This document shows, one piece after another, positions 35,801 to 47,560 of a stretch of 64,000 nt of DNA (position 1 is the stretch's first letter; each line of letters opens with the position of its first letter). The stretch spans positions 1 through 64,000 of the forward strand of contig JAXGGA010001022.1 in NCBI GenBank assembly GCA_038373865.1. Reading direction: 5' to 3'. The notes beneath the pieces are model-generated. The model saw only the letters and a program-made list of their open reading frames with translations, was not told the DNA's origin and made no database searches. The stretch comes from Uloborus plumipes (lineage: Eukaryota > Arthropoda > Arachnida > Araneae > Uloboridae). The translations under genes and the position numbers were made by a program.

Positions 35801-36040
35801 AGTCAAATTTACTCTTCTATTTTGCAGTCAAAGAGCAAATGGGAATAGCCAAATAAATGAACTTTCTCATTGTTATTCACAAATCAAAACGTTCGACAAA
35901 AACAAGAGAAAGCATTTTTTTTTTCAAAGCCAACTTCCAAGATTAAAACCACAAAGTCAAAGGCAAAAGGAGAAAAGAAAGAAAATGAAATAAATTGCTG
36001 CGGCACTTGAAAAAACTTTCCTTGCTTCAAAACATACTTA
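32890..36040. other. AT-rich DNA with element fragments only
   Basis: Visible items are an isolated hAT-like end near 33375 (CAGGGCCGTAACCAGACC as reverse complement) and poly-C or poly-G tracts near 33130, 34788 and 34998. There is also an imperfect pair, AGTGGCGAATTTAAA (35367) and (reverse complement) AGTGATGGATTTACC (about 35497). No gene could be supported. Confidence 0.35.
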
Positions 36041-36045
36041 GTAAT

Positions 36046-36213
36046 GATAGAAATAAAAATCGATGAATCTCAATTATCGGACTTGCGTGCTAAATGGATT
36101 AGCAACAACCTAGTTCCAAAATTAAATGATAGAAATAAAAATCGACGAATCTCAATTATCCGACGTATGTGCTAAATGGATTAGCAACAACCTGTCTGTA
36201 GTTCCAAATTTAA
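36046..36213 (+). repeat. Two-copy tandem duplication of about 83 bp
   Basis: ATGATAGAAATAAAAATCGA through GTGCTAAATGGATTAGCAAC occurs twice in direct succession with a handful of differences, and the AGTTCCAAA junction phrase is repeated. A poly-T tract of more than 20 bases follows at about 36272. Confidence 0.85.
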
Positions 36214-37339
36214 ATACGTCTCCTAAGGGAAATCAATCAAATTGAGTCCACTGGTTAATGACCGAGCCACTTTTTTTTTTTTTTTTTTTTTTTTTTACCG
36301 CCATCAAAAGTAACAATTTAACTGTCGAACATAAAAGCATTGAAGTTTCCCTTTCATTTTGAATAAACTGCTCAGTTTTTTTTTTCTTATTTTTATGAAA
36401 TTTCTGGTTTTAATTGTTCATGTACACTTGCAAAATGCGCAATGTTACGAAATTTATGTTATAAGCACTCATAATTAACAAGTAGAAAATATTCAAATAT
36501 CATCCTTCAAAAATCTAGTACTCTTACACTGGGCTGTCAAAGCTTCGGTTTCCCCCTTATTCTCAGGTTTTCAATGCAGGTCTTGGATTCTTGAGATTTT
36601 GTTTGAAGTTCCTCGATTTTGAGCTATTATTAATGTAAAATCTGCATCCATTAAATAGTTTAAGAAAAAATATTACATTTTCAGTTTTTTATTTTTGGCT
36701 GAGCAATAAATCGAAAAAAAAGGGAAAAAGGAAAAAGAAAGGAAAAAAAAAGAAAAACAAAAAAAGTAAAGTAAAGAAATGAAAATCCTTCCCACTCTAG
36801 ACTAGGATGTACTTTCTCGCTTAATGTCTTTAATCTTTCCTGCGTTGTATATCTTGGTACTATCAGCATGATTGTATCACGACATTTTAAATCCTTTTTT
36901 TTTCTTTTTTCGCAGCAGACAATTTGTGCAATATTTTAATATATAACGAAAGCACACTTATAGAGAATAAAAAAGTTCGTATTTACGAACAAGCTTAGAA
37001 GTTAGTAAATATTAAAGAGGGGGTCCGCGGAGACCTGGACTTTGGGAACCAATAGTTTAGTATAACAGAATAAGAATGGTTTAGTATTTCTATACTATAC
37101 CACTTTTGGACACAATCTTCAAAATGAACTTTTCCGGTGAAGGAGGATGAACCGCAAATATTCAGTAAATTAATACAAATATTAAAATTAACATATTTTA
37201 TATCATATGTTTATATACATAATCAGAGATATAGCTTGTTTTATTCCTCCAAAGCACGAAAATACTCCACAACTTTTATTAGAGGACTGAAATGCATTTT
37301 AGAGGCGTGAAATACACGAACACAGTGAAGATCATGATA

Positions 37340-40196
37340 GGGTCATTCCACGTCAAGTGATCCAAAATCTGAGAAAAATTTTACCTTACATTTTTGTATT
37401 TCTTTCACATTTGGCTCATCAATTGTACCCCTTGAGGTAATCAAAAGTCTCAATTTTTGGATTTTTATCTCTATTATTTTTTCATTTATGAGACTTTGAA
37501 CTTTGGAAAAACCCTCGTTTTTCCATGGATAAGGGTACATAAAAGGGACCATAACTCGGCACCAAATATAGATAGAACGATTTGGTAAATTGCATTTTAA
37601 AGTACGTTAGTTGCCGCTTAATCTGATATGCAACATGACTAATTTGATAAAAATTTTCTTTTTCAAAAAATGAAATTTAAATTTCAAATTTAAATTTCTC
37701 AAAAAACATATAATGAATTTTTTTGAAAAAAATTCTCAAAAATTTTTGTGTATTTTATCTATGATTGTTCAAATTTTTAGATTGGGATCTCAATGGGATC
37801 ATATTTTTTTGAATTTTTGAATAAAACTGTACAGGAAAAAAATGATATTTTTTAGATTCTATTTATTTAAATACTAAGTTCTCTTGCTCGTGATGGTCTA
37901 CAAAGTAGTAAACAAACATGAATATGTTTAAAGTGAGCTGGCATGAGCTTATAGATTTGTCAGGTTCACCCCCTACCCCTTTCTCCCCCGCACAACCACT
38001 CTTTTTTAATTCAAAACTGTTCAAAATGTTGAAAAAAAAAACAAAAACTCTTTGATACAAAATGAAGAATAAACTTATTTAAAGTGGGGAAATGGGTTGC
38101 CTTATAACTAGACGAAGTATCCCCCTCCCCACCCAAATATACCATTCACACTATACTAATATGACGTCTAACCTGGGGATTGAGTTGAGGATTATTTTCA
38201 CCCTAGGTATATATATTGTTTTTCAGACGAAGTGTTTCTTTTCGATCCGAACTTCAAAGTGTACTTCCATTCAATATCTGAAATTCAACTTTATGATTCA
38301 TTTCATCTTCTAACCCAGCACCAATCTTCAATTTTGAAGGGAGGAAATAAATGGGTCGCCCCAATATCATAGCAAACAGCAAAATAGCACTGTTTCGCCT
38401 TGTTCTCATCGTTTTTTCTATTCTTTTCACACAAAACTGAAAATAAATCAAAATATCAGATCATATGTCTGTGTCCCCATAACTATCTCTCCACATTATC
38501 TAGTGTGCAGCTGTTATTTAATTTTTTTAATCGTTTGTGTTCTTTTTCATTTTGTTGTAAAGGAAAGTAATGCAACAAGATATATTAAACAAACACTGCT
38601 TTTTTGAGCACAACCTCACATGTTGTTTAACTTCTTTACAGATTGCTCCACCCCCCCCCCCTTACCCTACCTTTCCACTCCAAACTTTTATGTTTTTTAT
38701 CATCCCGTCTAGCCCCATTTCAAAGCCTTAGTCTCTACTGATGTCTGGTAGTGTTTCAGTTTATTCTGTTTGTTACTTTTTCCGATTAGCTCATGAGCTT
38801 TGTCCAATAAGAGAAAGGAAAGGCAGTGCTGGGGACTGACATATAACATGACACTTTAATTTCTTTTCAGTTTTGTGTAAAAATAATGGGAAAACTTTAT
38901 GATAGCAAAGGGAAACAGTGCTATTTTGCTGTTTGCTATGATCTTGGGGCGACCCATTTATTCCCTCCCTTCAAAATTGGAGATTGGTGCTGGGGGAGTA
39001 AGTTTAAATTCAGATTTTGAATGGAAGTACACTTTGTGAAGTTCGGATTGAAAACGAAACACTTCGTCTAAAAAACAATATATACCTAGCGGGAAAATAA
39101 TCCTCAAATCAATCCCCAGGGGAAGCGTCATATTAGTACAGCGTTAATGGTATATTTGGGTGAGGGAAGGGTTGTACTTTGCCTTGTTATAAGGAAGCCC
39201 ATTTACCAACTTTAAACAAGTTTACTGTTCATTTTGTATCAAAGAAGCTTTTTTTAGCATTTAAACAGTTTGGGGGGAAAATGGTTGGGTCAGGAAGGAA
39301 GGGAGGGGGAGCTGACCAATCTACAAGTTAATGCTAGATCACTTACCTAGAGTAAAAATAATAGTCAATTCAATCCCCAGGTTAGACGTCATAATAGTAC
39401 AGCGTTAATGGTATATTTGGGTGGAGGAGGGGGATACTTCGTCTAGTTATAAGGAAACTCATTTACCAACTTTAAATAAGTTTACTATTCATTTTGTATC
39501 AAAGAGTTTTTTTTTTAAACATTTTGAACAGTTTTGAATTAAAAAAGAGTGATTGTGCGGGGAGGAAGGGGGGAGGGGGTGAACCTGACAAATCTATAAG
39601 CTCATGCTAGCTCACTTTAAACATATTCATGTTTGTTCACTACTTTTTAGACCATCACAAGCAAGAGAACTTAGTATTTAAATAAATAGAATCTAAAAAA
39701 TATTTTTTTTCCTATACAGTTTTATTCAAAAATTCAAAAAAATATGATCCCATTGAGATCCCAATCTAAAAATTTGTACAAACATAGATGAAATACACAA
39801 AAATTTTTGAGAATTTTTTCAAAGAAATTCATTATATGTTTTTCGAGAAATTTAAATTTGAAATTTAAATTTCATTTTTTGAAAAAGAAAATTTTTATCA
39901 AATTAGTCATGTTGCATATCAGATTAAGCGGCAACTAACATACTTTAACATGCCATTTACCAAATCGTTCTATCTATATTTCGTGCCGAGTTATGGTCCT
40001 TTTTATGTACCCTTATTCATGGAAAAACGAGAGTTTTTCCAAAGTTCAAAGCCTCATAAATGAAAAAATAATAGAGATAAAAATCCAAAAATTGAGACTT
40101 TTGATTACCTAAAGGGGTACAATTGATGAGCCAAATGTGAAAGAAATACAAAAATGTAAGGTAAAAAACGTTGGATCACTTGACATGGAATGACCC
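37340..40196. mobile_element. Complete 2.86-kb palindromic element with GATA 4-bp duplication
   Basis: The ends GGGTCATTCCACGTCAAGTG and (reverse complement) GGGTCATTCCATGTCAAGTG form the TIR. GATA lies directly outside each end (37336-37339 and 40197-40200). The left part, to about 38450, is repeated in inverse orientation from about 38880 to the right end, so the element is largely one fold-back. The right arm also has an internal direct duplication: the segment starting near 39108 recurs from 39376. The loop is about 400 bp. No coding capacity was found. The end copy at 1-799 is a second family member. Confidence 0.88.
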
Positions 40197-40530
40197 GATA
40201 GCGATCTCTCTCTTAATTCAATATAAAAGTAACTTTAAGGATGAAAGTAAAGATAGTAGAGAAAGAAGAGGTGTGTATTATTTTGATTTTTAAGATCTGG
40301 GATGCTTTAAAAAAAATCGTTCCCTTTTAATGCCGTTTGGTATTAAATAAATTAATAATAATACAATATTAATAATAAAAACAATTAGTTCTTTTTATCT
40401 AAGTTTTCACAATGACAAAATTTATTTTTAAAAAAATCGTGAAAATTCATTTAATTAAATATTTTAGGTGTATTTCCAACTTTGAACTTTCAACGCTTGT
40501 AAAGACGCTAAAAATAACTCTGTATTTATA

Positions 40531-40680
40531 ATATCTGTACCTCAGAACCAGACTAACGTAAGTCCATTTTCGTCATTTTTCAGTAGAGGGGAAAAACGAT
40601 GTATTCGACAATCGTTTTTCCCCTCTACCGAAAAATGACGAAAATGGACTTACGTTAGTCTGGTTCTGAGGTACAGATAT
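40531..40680. repeat. 150-bp near-perfect hairpin
   Basis: The 70-bp arms 40531-40600 and 40611-40680 are reverse complements except for one base, separated by the 10-nt spacer GTATTCGACA. The outer bases read ATATCTGTACCTCAGAACC. I saw no unambiguous target duplication. It may be a very short fold-back MITE or a hairpin-RNA source. Confidence 0.9.
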
Positions 40681-41590
40681 TTATTACTAGCAAAACACAT
40701 TTTAATTACTATTTTAGTGAATGTTATGCCTGTTTTCTTTGCTTTTTGAAACCTTTCCAGAATATTTTAGAACAACTTTTAATATTAACTTTCAAATAAA
40801 AAATAAGAACATCCAACTGATTAAAATCACGATCTTCACAGAAGTGGTAGATAAGAATGTATATGCAATGAAAAGTAACAGAGAATTTAAATATATAAAG
40901 GAAACATAGCATAATAAAATTTAAAAGATTTAAAAAATAGAATATGCATTTTGAGCAACAATAGCTACATGTCTAGGCTCATATACTATTTATAGCATTA
41001 AAAAGAAAAAAAAAAAAAAACATTTTTCCTGTTTTCAGCTTTAGATGATATTTTCATAATTGGCGGAATGCAGGCTATTTCCTTATTGAAATAGTTTTTG
41101 AAGACTTATTGGAATAGTGTCTGGGGGTACATAAACACACCACAGTAAGCAGTTAAAATTGTATTTTAAATTCAAGAGAAGAAGTGGCGTATATAGCACT
41201 TACAAATCTTGTAGCCCTAAGTCTATGTACGCTACTGAGGAGAAGGAAATATTTCACAGTATTAGACAAAATTACAAAAATATATTGTTGCTTCAACTGA
41301 CCTCTTATTTATACAGTACGTAAAAATAGCAGTCCGGATTACACGAAGTCCGGTTTAATAGGGCTCGGAATAATGCGGGTTTTCTGTACATAAGGCACAA
41401 AGCTTAATTTTATTAAAAGAAGTGCGAAATCAAAATAATTGTCAATATTGAGAAGAAAAAAAATTGCATGGCAATTGAAAATAAATGTAGTGAGCCGAGC
41501 TCCAGTCAAAATAAAGTCCTGTATACATATTTGTTTACTCACGCCCGGCCATTTAAATTTTCGTCGTGTAATATAAAATATTTTCACTTA
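40681..41590. other. AT-rich intron-like DNA
   Basis: Two mirrored frames of 62 codons (40721-40912) are AT-rich by-products. A Tigger-like fragment with CAGTCCGGATTACACGAAGT lies at about 41330. Nothing else was resolved. Confidence 0.35.
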
Positions 41591-41591
41591 C

Positions 41592-41674
41592 TTGAATTGA
41601 TTTCGATTTGAATCCGTTCTGTAACATTTATCATTGGTCAGACGCACTGCTGCCCTTGATGTCGAGGAACCCAT
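41592..41674 (-). CDS. Proposed first coding exon, unidentified protein
   Basis: On the minus strand ATG at 41674 opens 27 codons, reading MGSSTSRAAVRLTNDKCYRT and a few more residues, then two bases to a CAA|GTAAGT donor at 41592. MGSSTS fits an N-myristoylation pattern (Gly2, Ser6). If the donor is ignored the frame ends one codon later. A short overlapping upstream ATG exists 7 bases before. The 150 bp upstream are less AT-rich, as expected for a 5' leader. The donor phase matches the exon at 3980-4102. The product is not recognised; exon and start are inferred from splice context only. Confidence 0.45.
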
Positions 41675-44600
41675 GATCCATATGAAAATATAATCGGAAG
41701 AAAAAGTCAATGTTTATGTTTTTTGCATCAACAGATACGAGGAATCACGCTGACAAGCTGACATCGAAACTCCGACTTTCCACGCCGAAGAAACCCGCTG
41801 CTTTCATTGAAGCAGTAATGAACTGACGGATGGAGAAATTTTCCGTTTGCTTCAATAGGTTGCCACGTTGGCTCTCTTATCACTTTTTTGGCCTCTTATT
41901 TAGTTATTACATTTGTAGTTTTCCAAAACTTAGTTCCTTTCAGCGACAGAAATGTACAGTTGATAAAATTACTCAAATAATGAATAATCGAAAGCACGGC
42001 TATAATTTAACTCTTTGCCTTTGTTGGATACTTTTTCAATGCTCAATTAATATTTCATGAACTTTGGGTACAGACTAAGCATTTTCTGATTCGCATTGCA
42101 TCGGGGTTCACTATAACAGTTTCAAAACAGGTCAAACGAAAACAGTAATCGCAGATCATAAAATACATTTTTGGAATGTTAATATTAGCTAGCATCTACC
42201 AATATTTCTAAGATTAAATCCCGTGCTTGAAGAATAAAGTGGACATTTCCCTTTTCAGAACAAACTTTGCAATGACGTTTAATTGTTACATACACGATAT
42301 TTATTATTTACTCAACGTGCAAAACCTAGTAAACTAAAGTAAGTTATTTTTCATTTGTGACTATTTTTATTATTTACTAAAAGTGCAACTCCATGAAAAC
42401 TGAGAAAACAAACGCAAACGACTTTTATTTGAGATAATACTTCAATATTATTCATCTTTCACTGTTTTTTTTTTGACAACCAACGCAAATAAAAGAGGAT
42501 TTAAGTTTACCGTGTGTGTCTGTTTCTGTGCAAGTATATTTGTGTGTCTGTCGGTGGTAACGAAGCTCCTGAAGGGAAGAACCGATTTTGATTTTTTTTT
42601 CTGTTTGAAAAGTGACTTGATTAAGTTTGTTCTTCGCTATGATCTTACTTAATCTGGGGTGTCTTACATTTATTTTTAGTCGTTTTTTTTTCCTCTAAAT
42701 GTAATGCTAGTTCTTGTTTCACGCTATATTAGCTGGCTCCAACGATGTCTTTAAGAAGTAATTTTTTTAATTTAAAAACGCTTATAACTTCTGTTCAACT
42801 TATGTAAGAAGCTACGAATGTCGACAAAGAGAACTAGTTTTATTGACGAGTCTCAATCTTTTATAAAGTTTTCAGAGGTTCCAAATTCGAATCTATAAGG
42901 AATAATTCGTGTATAAAAGCAATTTTATGGCTTTCAAATTCAAACTGTTTGGAACTTTTGGTTTGAGCAACAAGTGTATTTTAAAGGAAAAAATTCTGTA
43001 AAATTAATTTAATTCTATATGCTGGTAATTACTCGTTGTTCTAAAAACCTCATGATATAAACACCCAGCTTTGAATAAAATTTCCTCTATGAGTCAACAA
43101 GCAACAAATCGTTTCTCGCGAAAGTTTTCGAAATCTTTGAGGAAGTCCGCTTATAATCATGAAAGCTTCTCTATATTCAATGACATTATTACGGTTTTTT
43201 TGTATTTCGTAAATGAAGATTTTGCAGTCATTGAAATTCTCTCATTTTATGAAAATGTTTACGACTTATTGAAACTTAATTTATAGTTATAATTGAAAAA
43301 GAACTAAAAACTATTTAAAATAAATTCGTTTGCTGCTTAACTTAAATTAATAAGCTGTTTTTAAAATACTAAATTAGTATTATTTTAACTTATAACGCTC
43401 TAAACTATTGAAATGTTTTACGTCATAAAAATTTTAACAATGAATTTAAGGAAAAATGCGGTAAGATCAAGCTTTAGCTATCTTGGCCGTAGATATGCTT
43501 ATTCTCTCTTACATTGTCAAATGCTGTAACCGCTGTTAAAATTTCTTCCCTTTAAAGTGAGCTGAAAAGTTTGACTCTATCAGACTAAGTTGGACATTAG
43601 AAACAACCTTAACATCAGAGAGAGTGGCTAAAACCTTCAGCAGAATATAATGAAAAATTAAAAGAAAATTTAATTTCATTACGAGTATAGTAATAATCGT
43701 AGATTCTGAAAACATATGATTTCCAAAGAATAAACAAACTATTAAAAACAAAAAATTTAATTCAATTAATAATTTAAGCTCCTAACTGTAAAATAATTTG
43801 GACCTTTTACGGAATGTGGTATGATATAATGATGAACACAACATTGATTGTGGACTTGAGGTGCAGAACGTCTCCTTTTCTACTCGTAATTACAATAACG
43901 ATCGTAGTTTTGAAAATTATACGTAATCGGTTTTTCCCCATGATGCAATAAGGAAGGAGATAAAACCTCTAATCATCGTAAGTACCGTAATCTTCAGACG
44001 GACCGTAGTCTCCAAACATTTTTTTTTTTGTTTCAGTTTAACGCTATAATAGTTTCAAAAAGAAACTATTATTGCGTTGAAAGACAATAAAAAATACATC
44101 TCGCTTTTCAATTCCGCGAAAGATGGTGATTTTCAAAAAATCCATGTTTTTTTTTTTGTGAAAGATGTAATCAATAATTCACGAAATTATCACTCGTTAA
44201 ACTTGCAGCCGTTGCTTAAAAATCAGAGGGATTTTCATTTTACATTGGTAGTTTGTAAGAAATAAATAAATACGATAGAAACATCACTTATGAAGGAAAT
44301 GATAGCCTTTGCGTCTGGAGAAGATAACAAATCTAATGTCCGCTGTTTGTAATAAAATTTGAGTCCACTTGGTGGGAACCCTTTCGGCTGTGCAAGGAAT
44401 GGAGCAATACGCAAAAGTTTAAGAGTAAATATATAAATAAGATTGAAAATAATAACGATAAATACATAATATATAAATGAATAAATGTTGGAACTTTAAT
44501 TCTAAACTTTATAATTCTAAATGGTTCTTTAAATAAATAAAATGAAAATCAAAAATACGTATGAAACTCATTTGACTGCAACTCTTAAAAAAAAGGGGGG

Positions 44601-44880
44601 GGGGGGTCTTCCTGTAACTCGGGAATACTGACATGTGATTTCAGTGCAAATTTGTGGTGTACAGCGTTCAATTTGTTTATGTCATCGAAAAATGGTATCA
44701 ATGAATGTGCATCACTGCGAAATGAATTTCCGCTCTTTTTTTCTTTTGAAGCTATACTTCTAGTGGGATGTTGTGGCTGCCAGAGTGAACAGGGCAAAAA
44801 GAAAGAAAGAAAAAAAAGGTGACATAAAAAATGTTCCATTGGTGGAGTAAGTTCCAATTCTGAAAATTTTTTAATCCGTA
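41675..44880. other. Upstream region of the proposed gene and AT-rich DNA
   Basis: The first 150 bp (41675-41830) are the presumed 5' leader or promoter side of the minus-strand exon, but no TATA or initiator was fixed. The rest is AT-rich; a phrase at 42595 (AACCGATTTTGATTTTTTTT after a GTGTGTCTGT run) has a simple-repeat look. The 102-codon minus-strand frame at 44585-44893 has no domain. Confidence 0.3.
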
Positions 44881-44888
44881 ATCGTCGT

Positions 44889-44960
44889 GTCATTATAGAT
44901 CAGTGAAAGAGCGTTGGTTTTGTAAATCAACGGTCAGCAATTCGGTTTTTACAGGTGGCT
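44889..44960 (+). pseudogene. tRNA-Thr(TGT)-like pseudogene or SINE head
   Basis: The tRNA order is visible: TAGATCAGTGAAAGAGC (D arm), TTGGTTTTGTAAATCAA (anticodon arm, paired, anticodon TGT), and AGGTGGC as the 3' acceptor strand. The acceptor stem pairs largely through G-T pairs with one mismatch, and the T-arm is decayed (AATTCGGTTTTTA). It is not a functional tRNA by eye. An alternative is the head of an old SINE. Confidence 0.55.
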
Positions 44961-45624
44961 TGGAATTCTGAGAACTCTTTTAGGATAAAATAAATAGATA
45001 ATTTGCAAGATTTTATACAATAGAAATAATTTCCAACAATTTAATTTAAACAAATGACAGTCGCGGGATTTAACTGAAACTTTGTTTGATTCGTTGCTTC
45101 TATATACCTTTAACAATACAAACTTATATTATTCAATTACCCTTAGAAAAATCTTTCTTCTGTCAACAAGTCTCGAGATTGTTTTTTTCTTTTTTCAATT
45201 TATTTTTTTATTTCAACTTCTTGGTCCTTGACATAGACGACCAACACGGAGAAGAAATCTAGAATGTTTTGTTGTATGTGTCAGAAGAATCGGTATGTCC
45301 TTCTCAATTTGCTGAGGGATGCGGGTGCTACATTCCTCACAGGATTTCTTGTATAAAAGTTAGTATCCCGGTATTTACTTAACTGAATAGAAAATAAATA
45401 AGAAAAATCAACTCGGTCAGTTAGAAAGCCTCACGACTGTAATTCTAGGATGCGTTCTATAATTTTGAGTCCCGTGATCCTCAGATTCCGATTGACGAGT
45501 CAGTGACATCAAAACCACCCCCCTCACCCAAAAACGATAATTAAATGAACAGTTTGTGTTATGAGCCCCTCCCCTCCCTAGTGCGCACCCCCGTAGAAAA
45601 TTACTAATAATTATTAAGACGATT

Positions 45625-45880
45625 GAAGGGCTAGGGAGATGAAGGGGTTAAGTGACAAAACAGAAATTGCGAGTAATTGAAGGTCAAAGTTTTATTGTTG
45701 CAGTTGTTGTAGCTTTTTTGCTTTCTGGTTTTGTCGTTAGTGTGATATGAAATTGGTCTTATGACATCGACTTTTTGATGTACCAAGTTTTATTTGTTTA
45801 TCTGTATCCATTGCTTACCACATTGTCCAGAGTGTTCATTTTTTTAAATGTAACTAGCCCCTTTATCTTCCAAGCCTGTA
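45625..45880. mobile_element. MITE, GAAGGGCTTGG family, copy 3
   Basis: The left end is GAAGGGCTAGGGAGATGAAG; the right end is decayed to CAAGCCTGT before AATT. It is in the same orientation as 22990-23253 and shares TTATTGTTGCAGTTG and TGTACCAAGTTTTATTTG. Confidence 0.8.
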
Positions 45881-45884
45881 AATT

Positions 45885-46530
45885 AACAACAATCTGCTAT
45901 CAATTACGTGTACTGTTAATAAAATCCTGTTTCCGTTGAAAACAAAAGCCTAAAAGCTTGAAAATTGAAATAGAAGCTATCATCAAATTGCCCGCTATCT
46001 TCATTTATGACTGTTTCATAAACTTCTAGATTAAAGATTCGAGAAGTACTAGACGGAGAGTGTTAAAGTAATTTCAGTTTGGTGTTGAACTCCGAGCTAT
46101 TTTATAAGACTATAAAAGAAGAAAAATGATGTTATCGAAACTTTCCGTTAGACAATAAAAAGAACATTTAGAACTTTTGGAGGATGAGAAAAAAAAAAAA
46201 AAAAACTTTTGATTTTATACCAGAGTGGATTTTGTAACAATTCTACATAGTTGTCAGTGTCTTCGTTTTCGATTGTTAAAGTTTTTGATAGTAAAACATG
46301 AAATTAGAGAAATGTTTTATCAATTTAAAAATACAGACACTTGTTGCAATGATTAGATATAAAAAATTGTGCTTGATAAATATATTTAAAGATAATTACT
46401 GGCGGGATGACATAATTTATTTATTTTTCAAGTCAATCTGCGTTTTTAACACGTTTTCAAAAGCAAAACCATTACTTGGAACGATGCATCATAAAACAGT
46501 TTAGTGTCACAATAGTTTTTTTTTTGTTCA
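45885..46530. other. AT-rich DNA, nothing supported
   Basis: There is an A-run at about 46190 and no element ends or splice-supported frames. Confidence 0.4.
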
Positions 46531-46532
46531 TA

Positions 46533-46803
46533 CAAGGGCTCTACGTACTTGGATTTTTAAAAGGGTGGAATTTTTCACTTTGCTGAATGAAACTCCGAAT
46601 TTTACCGAAAGATAAAATACTAGCATTTATACACATACACGTCTAAGGAGAAAATTCATTAAATATCATTATTTTTTAAGCTAAAATAATGGTAATTTTG
46701 CAATGATGTTTCTAAATTTGCCGAATCGTAGACAAAATTGCTGAATGAGGAACTTTTGGGAGGTCACAGTGACCTCTTGTGACCTACCATTAGGGCATTC
46801 TTG
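46533..46803. mobile_element. hAT-type MITE, CAGGGGCGCC family, copy 3 (decayed)
   Basis: It is collinear with 25856-26132: TTTTACCGAAAGATAAAAT, then TTGCCGAATCGT, then GAGGTCACAGTGACCTC near the right end. The end bases are decayed (AGGGCTC and AGGGCAT) and no reliable duplication remains. Confidence 0.7.
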
Positions 46804-46886
46804 TATTCAAGTGGTTCATGAATTTGAATTTTCATTTGGCGAACATCTAACTCGCACCAAATCCACGAAAGTTGTAGGCAAAGAGT

Positions 46887-46996
46887 ACCCAAGTAGCATA
46901 CTTCGTTTTTTAAAGGTTGTAAATTGGTTATTAACGTTGTGACAACGGATTAAAAACGTTTATAAAACGTTTAAAAGTTTTTTGTGCTACCTGGGT
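46887..46996. mobile_element. Short MITE, ACCCARGTAGCA family, copy 1
   Basis: The ends are ACCCAAGTAGCA and TGTGCTACCTGGGT. The inside reads GGTTATTAACGTTGTGACAA then AACGTTTATAAAACGTTT. An inverted relative is at 57274-57380. Confidence 0.8.
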
Positions 46997-47457
46997 AGGT
47001 ACATAGAATTTGTCTTTGTGTGCCTAACTATCTCCCACTCCATAAAAGAAAAATATAAAAATTAAAAATAGGAGCCATTAAATTATGAAAAAAAAAATCG
47101 CCTAATATGCCCCACTAAATTGCTTTATACTGTTGAGAAATAAACATTAATTGATCATAAGGAATTTTTAATTCTCAATAATTTCTCGATTCACTGATTT
47201 TTTAAATATTTATAATATCTTTATTTGAAAGTTTAACACAGTTTTTATAAGTGGATTTGGAGCACGTATTAAAAAAAAAAAAGAATTTCGCAATAATTTA
47301 TGGGAAATGCTACTTGATAATTGAAGTCAAAAGACTTGAGGTGATACAAAAAAATTATTCCAATATAAAAACACTTAATGTGAATGATTCTTACAAATTG
47401 ATTTAAAAAAAATAACTGTACATGTACAATATTAAAACACATGCTTAATATTTCCAC

Positions 47458-47560
47458 CAGGGGTGCCGCGATGGCAGATCACTGTGCCCTCCCTTTTTTT
47501 CCACCGGCAAATTTTAACTGATATCGGCGAATTTTAAGACCGTGTTACAATATTGCCTCA
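47458..47560. mobile_element. hAT-type MITE, CAGGGGCGCC family, truncated copy 4
   Basis: The left end CAGGGGTGCCGCGATGGC is followed by the diagnostic CACTGTGCCCTCCC and two CGGC(A/G)AATTTTAA words. The sequence breaks off in an A-run at about 47562. Confidence 0.6.

Noticed and set aside
42525..42660. A GTGTGTCTGT-rich stretch followed by AACCGATTTTGATTTTTT
   Set aside because: It looks like a known style of dispersed simple or SINE-like repeat, but no second copy or border is in the window, so no feature was called.
44585..44893. A 102-codon minus-strand frame
   Set aside because: It is partly driven by a poly-G tract and A-rich runs, has no domain or splice context, and abuts the tRNA-like sequence.
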